Of a DNA stretch of 64,000 bases, positions 53,990 through 64,000 are shown piece after piece. The notes under the pieces were generated by a model, which saw only the letters and a list, made by a program, of their open reading frames with translations, ran no database searches and was not told the origin of the DNA. Origin of the DNA: Podarcis raffonei (Eukaryota; Chordata; Lepidosauria; Squamata; Lacertidae); assembly GCF_027172205.1 (NCBI RefSeq), contig NC_070609.1:54538001-54602000 (forward strand), read 5' to 3'. The position numbers and the translations under genes were made by a program. Numbering within the stretch: the first letter of the stretch is position 1; every line of letters starts with the position of its first letter.

Positions 53990-54231
53990 CAGTGGTACCT
54001 CGGGATACAGATGCTTCAGATTACAGACGCTGCAGGTTACAGACTACTCTAACCCAGAAATAGTACCTCCGGTTAAGAACTTTGCTTCAGGATGAGAACA
54101 GAAATCGTGCTCCGGCGGCGCGGCAGCAGCGGGAGGCTCCATTAGCTAAAGTGGTGCTTCAGGTTAAGAACAGTTTCAGGTTAAGAATGGACCTTCAGAA
54201 CGAATTAAGTTCTTAACCCGAAGTACTACTG
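53990..54231. mobile_element. Tigger-like MITE, GTACCTCGGGTTA subfamily
   Basis: Same family as 43718, opposite orientation. Begins CAGTGGTACCTCGGGATACA, ends CGAAGTACTACTG, with TA duplications at both ends. Confidence 0.83.
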
Positions 54232-54339
54232 TAGTCTAGCTTCCGGAGAAGTGTGGGTGTTTGTGTGAATATCCCTTGTAAATAAGAAAGAGAGCAGCAG
54301 CAGTTCTTTGCTTCTTAACTAAGTCTTGCGGAGCATAAG

Positions 54340-54395
54340 AACCTAATTATTGTATTTTAATATTTTGCTGGAAGCAGATAGGTGGGGTATAAATA

Positions 54396-54447
<52 letters not shown>

Positions 54448-54448
54448 T
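54340..54448 (+). repeat. L2-like 3' end with (ATT)n
   Basis: GCAGATAGGTGGGGTATAAA then an ATT run of about 50 bases. Confidence 0.75.
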
Positions 54449-54715
54449 CATCCCTGCTGGATCAAGCAAAAAGCTCTTCTTGACCAGCACTCTGTTATCA
54501 CAATGGCCAGCCAGATGTCAACAGGACCTGAATGCAAAAGCACTTTTCCCTACGTGAGTTCCCAGCAACCGGAATTCAGAGGCATTTTCCCTTCAACTGC
54601 GGGTGTAGAACATAGCCGTTGTGGCTAGTAGTCACCAATAGCCGTATTCTCCACAAAATTGCCTAATCATTTTTTAAAGCCATCCAGGTTGGTGACCATC
54701 ACTGTCCCTTGAGGG
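54449..54715 (-). repeat. CR1-type LINE 3' end
   Basis: CCTGCTGGATCAAGCAAAAA, GTTGTGGCTAGTAGTCACCA and AAAGCCATCCAGGTTGGTGA. Confidence 0.82.
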
Positions 54716-55699
54716 GGGGGGTGAATTTTGTGGTCTTAGTAGCTGAAGTGATTGCTCATTCACTCCAGCCATCACTTCATATAACAGTAATCAAGGGACC
54801 ACAGAGAAATGTGAACATCCGAAAGAATGTTACTAGCTTTGCTAATTTCTGTCAGGATGAAGAATTTTCCCATTTTCCCATGATGCATTATCAGTGTTTT
54901 TAAACTCTGAAGTACTTCATGGAAAGTTGAAATACTGATGCACTATGCAATTGTGCTAAATACAAAAAGTGCTGCAGCTAGAATCTAGCTCTCCATGATG
55001 GATCGCTGCTTTGATCCACTGTGGCAAATCCTATAGTAGCTAACACCTGTGTTGTTAGGCAGCTCTGGAAATCACAGCGGGGTCCTGATAAAAATACCAA
55101 CTTTTAATGACTGTGGTGGATAGAAAGGCATTTTTTCCTGTACATATTAGTCAGCATATTGCCGCAGAGAATAAAATTGGAGTCAAGGTTAGCCATCACC
55201 AAGGAATGCCGAAATATTCTGCAGTTCTTTCTGAGTGGAAAAAAAATGTGCTGCAGAGTTCTTTTCTCTTCCTATTTTCAGAAAAGGTAAAACATTCCTT
55301 AAAATGATTGATATTGGAACATTAGAGCCAGCATACTTTCCCTTTCAATACAGCAGTCCCTGTGTGACAGTTTCCCTCATTTGCATAAGCAATTGACCTC
55401 TCATTAGCAGCTCATTAGAAAAATAGGTAACATGGCAAAAAACCCAAAACAAACCCAAACCTAACTGTGTTGAGAGAAATGTTTGCCTGTGAAATTTGAA
55501 TCCAAATGATTTCAAACTGACTGCTTAACAAACACTTTGTGGATGTGTGTGTGTGTGCTTCACGGCCCTTTCAAAGTAGCTTAGGAAAAAATTATCATAA
55601 TAAAACCACATTCAGGGGGAAGTAGAAATAGCTACATTAGGACATAATGACAAACCATTGTTTATTGTGATGGGAATTAGCCTACCCCCCCCCCATCGC
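54716..55699. other. No gene seen; possible conserved noncoding stretch
   Basis: 55320-55440 is unique-looking and includes ATTTGCATA, an octamer-like site. No coding evidence. Confidence 0.25.
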
Positions 55700-55880
55700 T
55701 CACCGGCAAGAAGGAGTTTAGAGGAGCTCAGTTCACTTCTGGTTTGATTAACCACAGTTTGCTGTGTTCTCAAATCCAGACATACTAGCTAAATTTAACT
55801 GTGGTTTGTTTGAAACAAGCCAACTTCAAACTGTGGTTTGTGTAGCTGGCTTGTTTCAAAAAACCTTGTTTAGGGTAAAC
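55700..55880. repeat. Repeat with duplicated AACTGTGGTTTG blocks
   Basis: TTAACTGTGGTTTGTTTGAA and CAAACTGTGGTTTGTGTAGC are tandem relatives; TTAACCACAGTTTGCTGTG upstream is an inverse relative. GCTTGTTTCAAA lies between. MITE-like but unclassified. Confidence 0.4.
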
Positions 55881-57386
55881 TTTTTTTTCAACCCACAGGA
55901 TGCATTTTCTTCTGGACTACCTTCTCCGTGGCATGTCAGTGCTGGGTGGGGCCAGAGGCAAAAGTGGGCAGAGCAAATAAGATGAGCTTTATATAGTAGG
56001 CTTGTTTCTGTACACACACCTGCTTGTCCTCCATCTAGGCAAGCAAGAGACCTTATCAGAGTTCAAGGACACATTCCACCCAAGCAAGTACATTAAAAGA
56101 GGGCAGGAAACTGGGCCAGTGAGGGGAGTGGCCTGAGGAGAGAGTAATGTGGCTGGAGAGGGGGATAGCATAAGTTGAGTCCTGATGGCCAGACAGATGC
56201 TAGAAGGACCACATCTGGGCAGTGTCCATGAGGTTCCCTGGGGGTTCATAGTTTCAAAGCAGAGATGAATTGTGGCTGATTGAAACAAGAAGCTTCTAAT
56301 CTCCTCCTCATGGCTGTATCAGAAAAGCGAAGAAGAGGAAGAAGAATCCTAAAAGCTAAAAAGGGAGTGAATGGAAGGAGACTGAGGGCCTTGTGCAAAA
56401 AGCCCCAACCATGTCCCTGCATCTTAAATCTGACATAGGTGATTCACACATGATGCACCGCCATCCCCTGCCGCTACTTGCTACTGTCATGTAACACATA
56501 CACAAACATTCAAACCACTCTTACCCATCGTTGTTTCTCTTATTTGAACTATTATCTTGTTAATATGCTGGTGCTTAACTTTACATTTCCAGTCCCTGAC
56601 TAAATGAATGGAAAGGTCCCCATGCTGCTGCTGCTAAAACATGTACATTAGCAATTTGCAAACTCCCACAGAATACATTTCCATTTTTTACACATATATT
56701 AAAAGGGGGGGTGGCGGCAGTGGGAGAGATTGCAATCAGCTGATTTTGAAGTCAAAGCCTCTACTGATTTCTTGTCAGTTCTGTTTGCGCGTTACTTTCA
56801 CCCCAAATTTCCCAATCCTGGGTTTTCCCTCTTGCTCTCTTTTGTGGGACAACAACAAAAGCACTGATTATCTCTAACAGCACAGATCGCTTGGATCTTA
56901 TCCATCAGCCTCCAAGAAAGGTGTCATTAGAGAGGAAAGAGAGTGAGATGCAAAAAAATAAAAAAATAAAAAATTCCCGGCCATGAAATTCTGTCTTGGC
57001 TGATGGAGCCACTTAGAATTTTCTTTCATTATGATCCATGATTGGCTTCACTGGGCCCAAACACTCTTAGAGGAGGTGGGTGGTGGAATATTTAGCACTG
57101 AAACTCCCAACAGTAATAATTAGTAGTGCAATAGTAGTGTTAATTTCTAACCAGAGACACATAGGAGCTAACTGCTAGGGACCGAGGTCCCTTCAACCTC
57201 ACCAATAAAATATTTGAGCGGGCCAACACCCCCACCCACCCCAGTTGATAGACATTGCCATTCAAATGGTGTGTGCTATGTCTTGTGATCGATCATCACA
57301 GCAGGGTGGGACTTACCTGACCTCCCATATTGTATTCAATTTTATACCCCTGGAGATACATAATGTGGAGAGAACACAATACTTAT
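55881..57386. other. No gene seen
   Basis: Unique-looking sequence; A-rich and G-rich runs only. Confidence 0.4.
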
Positions 57387-59520
57387 GCTCTACCTCCACA
57401 GTTGGAAGCTGCAGCGCTTCTGAATCCCAATTGCTGAAAACCACAGCAAGAGAGAGTGCTCTCTCTTTTTTTTATAAGATATTTATTAAGATTTTTTAAA
57501 GTATCACAATAAAAATGAGAAAGAAAAAAATAACAAAAATACAAAATAAAAATAGTTAAAAACACACAAAGTTTCCATTGCTTATTTTCCTTTAGCTTGT
57601 TTCCCGGACCTCCTCATACCTCCCTTTTTTGTGTTCCACTTCAAATTGTTGGTTCAGCAAATCCTTACCATTAGATTTTTACCTATTTATAACCCTTTTT
57701 TCATATTCTCTTAAAGCATTACAGCTGGAAACCACTTAATTTCTATCCCACATCATTCTAACATTCATTAATTTTACAATATTTCTGTAGATAGTCTTTA
57801 AATTTCTTCCAATCTTCTTCCACCGACACTTCTCCCTGGTCTCGGATTCTGCCAGTCATTTCTGCCAGTCCCATGTAGTCTATCACCTTCGTCTGCCATT
57901 CTTCCAAAGTGGGTAGATCTTGTGTCTTCCAATACTTTGCAGTAAGTATTCTTGCTGCTGTTGTAGCGTACATAAAAAAAGTTCTGTCCTTCTTTGGCAC
58001 CAATTGGCCGACAATGCCCAGAAGAAAGGCCTCTGGTTTCTTCAGGAAGGTATATTTAAATACCTTTTTCATTTCATTATAGCTCATTTCCCAGAAAGCC
58101 TTAATCCTTGGGCACATCCACCAAAGGTGAAAGAATGTACCTTCAGTTTCTTTACATTTCCAACATTTATTATCGGGCAAATGATAGATTTTTGCAAGCT
58201 TGACTGGGGTCATGTACCACCTGTATATCATCTTCATAATATTCTCTCTTAAGGCATTACATGCCATAAACTTCATACCTGTAGTCCATAACTGTTCCCA
58301 GTCAGCAAACATAATGTCATGTCCAACGTCTTGTGCCCATTTAATCATAGCAGATTTCACCGTTTCATCCTGAGTATTCCATTTCAACAGCAAGTTATAC
58401 ATCTTTGACAAAATCTTAGTTTTGGGTTCTAACAGTTCTGTTTCTAATTTTGATTTTTCCACTTGGAAGCCAATTTTCTTGTCCAAATTATATGCCTCCA
58501 TTATCTGATAATAATGAAGCCAATCTCGCACTTTATTTTTTAGTTTCTCAAAACTCTGCAATTTCAGTCTATCTCCCTCTTGTTCCAGAATTTCCCAATA
58601 TTTCGGCCATTTGGCCTCCATATTGAGCTTTTTCTGGGCTTTTGCTTCCATTGGTGACGGCCACCTTGGGGTTTTATTTTCCAATAAGTCCTTATATCTT
58701 ATCCAAACATTGAACAGTGCTTTCCTGACAATATGGTTTTTAAATGCTTTATGTGCTTTAACCTTGTCGTACCACAAATATGCATGCCACCCAAAAACAT
58801 TGTTAAAACCTTCTAAATCCAGAATGTCTGTGTTCTCAAGAAGCAGCCAGTCTTTCAACCAGCAGAATGCTGCTGATTCATAGTAAAGTCTGGCAGGGCA
58901 AATCCACCCCTTTCCTTTACATCAGTTAATATCTTGAATTTTATTCTGGGCTTCTTGCCCTGCCAGACAAATCTAGAGATATCTTTCTGCCACTTCTTGA
59001 AACAGTCCATCTTGTCCACAATTTGCAGTGTTTGAAACAAGAACAACATTCTAGGCAATACATTCATCTTTATAGCTGCAATTCGACCCAACAAGGAAAG
59101 CTTCAAATTTGACCAAATTTCTAAGTCTTTTTTCACTTCCGTCCAACATTTTTCATAATTATCTTTAAATAAGTTCCCATTTTTAGCTGTCATATTAATC
59201 CCCAGGTATTTCACTTTCTTAACCACAGTCAGACCTGTCTCATTCTGAAACCTCTCTCTTTCAATCGGTGTTAAATTTTTCTCTAAAACCTTAGTTTTTA
59301 ACTTGTTCAGTTTAAATCCTGCCACTTGACCAAATTCTTGAATTAATTCTAAAACCCTTTTAGTACTAGATTCTGGCTCCTGTACCATCAATACTAAGTC
59401 ATCTGCAAATGCTCTCAAGCTCAGATCCTACTTGTTGGTTTCCCACAGACATCTAGTTGGCCATTGTGGGGACAACAGGATGCTGGACTAGATGGGCCAT
59501 TGGCTCTTCTAAAGTTAACC
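57387..59520 (+). mobile_element. CR1 3' fragment split by an L1 insertion
   Basis: 57387-57463 (CTACCTCCACAGTTGGAAGC) and 59410-59520 (CTCAAGCTCAGATCCTACTT, GGACAACAGGATGCTGGACT) are consecutive parts of one CR1 copy. TGCTCTC at 57457-57463 and 59410-59416 is the target duplication of the L1 between them. Confidence 0.8.
57464..59409 (-). mobile_element. L1-clade LINE, 5'-truncated ORF2
   Basis: The minus strand encodes the L1 ORF2 C-terminal half. 59418-58855 holds the catalytic FADD at residues 4-7 of the fragment, LSLLGRIAAIKMNVLPR and RFVWQGKKPRI. 58858-57758 holds the L1 C-terminal region with a CCHC-like knuckle (CWKC, then HLWWMCP) and ends at a natural stop (CKINEC). One frameshift near 58880 separates the two frames; otherwise they are open. 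The 3' UTR is short and A-rich, and the poly-A tail is read as T's at 57466. The copy was truncated at the reverse-transcriptase active site on insertion and is moderately young. Confidence 0.92.
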
Positions 59521-60639
59521 TAGGCTGGATCTACACTGACATTTTTAACGCTATTAGAGCGATATTAGCTGAATAGTTCTAAAGTGTCAAAGGGTATACC
59601 GTTAAAATAAAAAGTTCATTACCTTCAGTGCTTTTTCTTCTTCTGCGGGTACTCAAAGAAGAAAAGCACTGGTTAAAAGTGTGTCACTCACTATAACAAC
59701 TTAATGGTGAGCACCTTTTTTCCCTAGAAAGAAAGCACTGGTTATCTTAACATTGTTCCTCTGGAGCAACAGTTTCCTTTACTGCCTGGTTCCTGGTTGC
59801 TGTGAAGAGCCCTCTGGGGTCACATTTTAATAACACATTATTAACGTTCTTAGCAAAACGTAACGTGACCCTTACATTTTGAAAATCATTCCTCAATTCT
59901 TCCTTAACGTTATAAATCATGAGTGTAGATCTGCCCCCAGAGTGTATAGGATTGCTAGTCACCCTAGTTGCAAAGGACTTTCCACGCATTTCAACAAAAG
60001 CCCCTCCTCTCTCCTGACTGGGAAAGATTGGTTCTCAAAAGAAGCCCCTTTCCTTAGCAAAGGAGAAAAGATGTGGTGCTGGGGCGTCCTCTTCAGTCAA
60101 AACCTACACACTGCTGCAAACTAGCTAAGGAGGGAATATCTAGACTTGAAAGAGCAAGCAGATATATTAAGAAATCCTTGAGGTTTAGCATACACACCCC
60201 AGCTTATTTTGTGCCTTGGGATATGTTTGGCCTCTGAAAGAGAGAGAAGCATGACAGAAAGACCTTTATAGAGGGAGGAGGACAAATACTTTCCTGTTGG
60301 TTCGATTATGTGTTTGTAAAAAAGTTGGGGCGGGATCCACTAGTCTCTCAATAAATTTGCGATAACTAACAGTTAATTGGCTGAACATGTAATACAGAGG
60401 CTTTTATTCTTGATACTCCTTGTGTCTCTGATGGTTTCAGTCACAGGTTTATGCTGCTGTATATCTCGCAAGTCATGTGTGCCACACGTCTTGTTCTCTC
60501 ATTTCTTATGGTGGTACTCTCCATTTACATATCTATAGCCCATTGCAAATATCCAGATAACCAACTTTATTATTTCTTTTTGTGAATGTAACATGCCATA
60601 CCATCCTTAGTGTGGTTTAGTTTGCATGTGCTCATTTCA
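59521..60639. other. No gene seen
   Basis: Open frames are short and without family resemblance. AACGTTATAAATCATGAGTG region may be old MITE debris. Confidence 0.4.
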
Positions 60640-60847
60640 CAAGGTTAAGTACTTGACCTGAAACTGTTCTTAACCTGAAGCACCACTTTAGCTAATGGGG
60701 CCTCCCGCTCCCGCCACGCCACCGGAGCACGATTTCTGTTCTCATCCTGAAACAAAGTTCTTAACCTGAAGCACTATTTCTGGGTTAGCGGAGTCTTTAA
60801 CCTGAAGCGTATGTAACCTGAAGCGTATGTAACCCGAGGTACCACTG
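60640..60847. mobile_element. Tigger-like MITE, left end missing
   Basis: Same subfamily and orientation as 43718: CACTTTAGCTAATGGGGCCT, GTATGTAACCCGAGGTACCA and CTG then TA. The left terminus is absent; similarity starts at GGTTAAGTACTTGACC. Confidence 0.83.
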
Positions 60848-61237
60848 TATATGGATAAAATTCAATAAAAAACACTTTAAAAAATGAGGTGTGGGGGGGA
60901 GAGAGATAAAATTTAGCAGGGACAGGCCTTTCTGGTGCCCAGCTACAAGTCTTCTAACAGTTGATATAAGGCAGCTTCCAATTTTCCAATGCTGAAGTCA
61001 GCAAGTAAAAAAAGAAAACAAACCCAAGCCCATTCACTTGATTTCAACAAGAAAAATAATTAAGCAGCAGGGTTGCGAGGGCGGGGGGGAACCAATCACT
61101 CAGCATGCCATTTTGTACGGTGGGAAATATTGTTCATTTCCTGCATAATTTAAGAGGTAGAGAGAGCTTATGAAATAACTGGCAATTGCATCAAACGCTC
61201 TTGTGATTAACAGCAACAAAGGACCTTGGCAGTTTGA

Positions 61238-61242
<5 letters not shown>
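60848..61242. other. No gene seen
   Basis: Unique-looking sequence. Confidence 0.4.

Positions 61243-61281
<39 letters not shown>
61243..61281. repeat. (TA)n microsatellite
   Basis: Uninterrupted TA run. Confidence 0.95.
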
Positions 61282-61284
<3 letters not shown>

Positions 61285-62132
61285 CAGCATTTTGGTTTAT
61301 AGTGTAGGCTGTCATATCATCTCCTTAAATTTCACAGCCTGGCGTGTGAAAAATGACTATCAAGTGCAGGATATTTGGGGGTGCAGGATAACATTTTGCC
61401 TAATGGAGAGTTTTGACACAGGCAGACTGATTAATGCTTAAATGGATTGCACTCAAAATGAAATTAAAATTATTGCCTATGATTTACAGACTCCATCCCC
61501 CCCATGCCACCACTACTACAAAATTCATTCATTCCCCCCCCCCCCCCTTTGCAGGGCTATTTTTAATACAGCTTTGCCTTTACCTGCAGTTGGTACAGCT
61601 ATTATCTATATTGAAATGATAGCCCATCTGCTAAATCCCAACAGTAACACGACAGTCTTGCTGTGCTAACTGTACTTCGTAAGTGTCAGGGTAGGTGCTC
61701 AAACCCCTTTAAGCGTGGGCTTCTCTGAAAATTTGCCTTAGTTATTAGCATATTGTGTGTTTATCTGAGGAGCAAGGAAAAGCAAATTCAGTCAGTTGGC
61801 ATCTGGAATGAGTTTGATGATGAATTGAGCTGAAGGAAAAGATGGTGCCCTCCCATTCTATGTACAAAGGTCCCTTCAGATTTTAAATTAAAAAAGCACC
61901 TGTCTGATATGATGATGAGTGGCTTGTCCTTCCCACCTCACTTGGCTGGATACCATGTCATCCTAGGATAGAGAACAACAGACCAATGTCTCTCTCTTTC
62001 TCTTTCTCTCTCTGCATGTGTGTGTGAGGGGGGGGGAGAGAGATTTTCAGCTGAGCTGGTTCCTAGAGACATGGAGGCTTGTCTTGCCCTGTGCTGGACC
62101 CAAAGCTAGGGCTAGATGTATATAATATAGCT
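61282..62132. other. No gene seen; CT/GT/GA low-complexity run at 61988-62042
   Basis: A C-run at 61535-61547 and a TC/TG/GA mixed tract; otherwise unique-looking, no coding evidence. Confidence 0.45.
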
Positions 62133-62482
62133 CACCGGTTCCCAAACTTCTTGGGACCACTCCTTCCTTGGTTTCATAAACTTATGCCCTACTCTACATT
62201 ATTCAAAACATTGTTCAGAATAGTGGTTTGTACAACCCACTGTGGAATATAATAGCACAATAAAATTCAAAACAGTAACGATTAATCAAACATTTATTCA
62301 AACATCCAATTAAAACCATTTAGTTCAATTAATTCAACAAAATGGGTGGACCTGATCCTGTGATACCAGCTTTCCAAAATCTCATAGCTCTTTATACCTC
62401 CAGCACACACACAAACACACCCACTGCCCCTTTGCTTCTTAACACCTCCCTGGGTAATCTCACCACCAACTTTGGGTACCAC
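62133..62482. mobile_element. hAT-like nonautonomous element
   Basis: Left end ACCGGTTCCCAAACTT and right end AACTTTGGGTACCACTGGT are imperfect inverse copies. Flanks TATAGCTC and TATAGCTT resemble an 8-base duplication with one change. Noncoding. Confidence 0.6.
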
Positions 62483-63549
62483 TGGTATAGCTTAGTGCAT
62501 GGTGTCATCTACCCAGGAGCTTTAACATAAGCAAAAGCACTGATCTCTAGGGAATGCTTTATATCTCCCTTCCAGAAAATTAGACTTCATAGTCTGAAAA
62601 TGCAGACTATGGGAGAAAATGTGGGTTTAACTCTGATAAGTATTTCTCTTCCACATGTTGCCATTTTAAGGTGTGGAATGTACTGGAGAATCTGGATAAA
62701 GTAATGGTATCCATGTCCTATTTCTATAGAGGATAAGCTGGGCCAACTTGCATGGGTCATAGCAGAACTTCCCACGAATGATCTAGGGTGCTAAGATCTA
62801 TACTATACATCATTTAAAAATAATTGACATGAACAAAGTTGCATTATTCATTGTGCTAAACTATGCATAAATCAATTGACTTCTGCATGGATTTTTGCCA
62901 TCACTAATAGCAAAACATTAATTTTGCTCTCGTTGGTATCACTCTGCCTTTCAATCCCTGTCCAGAAACTGTGTTCATGCAGAATGAAAACAAGAGGGTG
63001 TAAAGGGGAGGAATGTCGGTGTTGGGGGATGATTTCATCAGGTTTTTCAGAATGCCTGCAGAGCACTGGCTCTGTTCTTCAGGGACGTTCATCCTAGATC
63101 CAAATGTACCCAAACCAGTTCACTCTGCCACTCATACATAATGAAGGTAATTGGGACAGACTCAATTAAGCTGGTGGCACAATTCCCAGCGCTTCAGTGG
63201 AGGTTGGATTTGTCCTTTTGTCGTGTGATCTCTCTCTCTCTCTCTCTCCCCGCTCTGCATTTTAAACAGGGGATTAGCAAATTGAAACATTCCTAATGCA
63301 CATGTCTTGGACTGGGACGAACAGCAAGAGACTTTTTGTGTGTGTGCATTCAAATGAAGGAGAAGGAAAGTAATTAATGGCACCCTCTATGAAATTCTCA
63401 TTTCATAAATGGGAGACACACAAAAAATCACAATTCCCAAATGTAAAAATTGATACGGCTTTATACTACTAGCTCCATTTGCTTCTGCAACCTCAGTAGT
63501 GGGAACACGTTGCAGAATAGCCTCACATGTAGTCACATAGGATGCACAC
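62483..63549. other. No gene seen; (TC)n at 63228-63249
   Basis: Unique-looking sequence with one microsatellite. Confidence 0.45.
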
Positions 63550-63755
63550 AGGAACATAGGAAGCTGCCTTCTGTTGAGTCTGCCCATTGGTCCCTCTAGC
63601 TCAGCATTGTCTCCATTAACTGTCAATCAGTTTCTACAGTAGGATTTCAGGAAGCAAGCTTTTCTCAGTCCTACATGGAGATGGGAGCAATTGAATCTGG
63701 GACTTTTTGCATATAAAGCAGATGCTTGACCACCAAGTGAAGGCATCTCCCTTTA
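63550..63755 (-). mobile_element. tRNA-Ala-derived SINE
   Basis: GGAACATAGGAAGCTGCCTT, CTCTAGCTCAGCATTGTCTC and CCTACATGGAGATGGGAGCA to the reversed tRNA-like head near GATGCTTGACCACCAAGTGA. Confidence 0.82.
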
Positions 63756-64000
63756 CAAAGCAGCATCAGTGTGTGAGGAGACATTGAACTGCACATGGCA
63801 GCATGGGTCCGCCCACTCAGACCAAACTCTGGACTTTCCAGGCAGGAAGGAATATACACGGCTTTCTCATCTAGCTGAGCCAAAGCAACAAAGTCTTCCA
63901 GAGCTCTGAGGTCTTCCTGGTTATCCTTCAGTCCTAACGTGGTCTTTGTTTCTGACTGTTGCCTTGCCCCTCAGTCCTGACATGCCCATTGAGTTCTGTC

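Noticed and set aside
54399-54448. Poly-Leu open frame over the (ATT)n run
   Set aside because: Translation of a microsatellite.
1-64000. CRISPR arrays, prophage or bacterial operons
   Set aside because: Introns, SINEs and LINEs show vertebrate nuclear DNA; no regularly spaced direct repeats with unique spacers were seen.

Overview
This window looks like nuclear DNA of a squamate reptile, most likely a lizard and possibly a lacertid. The evidence is the repeat content: full-length Sauria-type SINEs whose 3' tail resembles BovB, BovB LINE fragments, CR1 and L2 LINEs, an L1 fragment, tRNA-Ala-derived SINEs, MIR-like SINEs and many small inverted-repeat DNA transposons. The two vertebrate gene families found here also fit. 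The species is inferred; no diagnostic gene fixes it.

Layout: 1-28.5 kb holds no gene I can support. It is a mosaic of LINE and SINE fragments, MITEs, microsatellites and GC-rich repeats, with a long near-perfect hairpin at 14.6-14.9 kb. At 28.6-33.6 kb two tandem same-strand (+) genes encode complete arylamine N-acetyltransferases (292 and 290 aa). Each has one coding exon preceded by a splice acceptor and keeps the Cys68-His107-Asp122 triad. Between them lie a perfect 164-bp palindrome with a hammerhead-ribozyme-like core, a BovB 3' end, CR1 and MITEs.

The whole coding sequence of MPHOSPH6 (exosome-associated M-phase phosphoprotein 6) runs on the minus strand from 49649 to 38610. Five exons join in phase to give 165 aa. 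Exon 1 sits in a CpG island whose intronic flank carries a repeated CGAAGCC-N2-TCGGCT motif.

From 50 to 64 kb I again find no host gene. This part holds a Sauria SINE with clear target-site duplications, a probable solo LTR, Tigger-like MITEs, and an L1 ORF2 fragment inserted into an older CR1 copy.

The NATs are cytosolic acetyl-CoA-dependent enzymes and MPHOSPH6 is a nuclear RNA-processing factor. I see no functional link between them beyond shared location. The most unusual signals are the TSD-flanked palindrome, the promoter-proximal microrepeat cluster, the long hairpin, and the hydrophobic replacement of the substrate-selecting residue 127 in both NATs.
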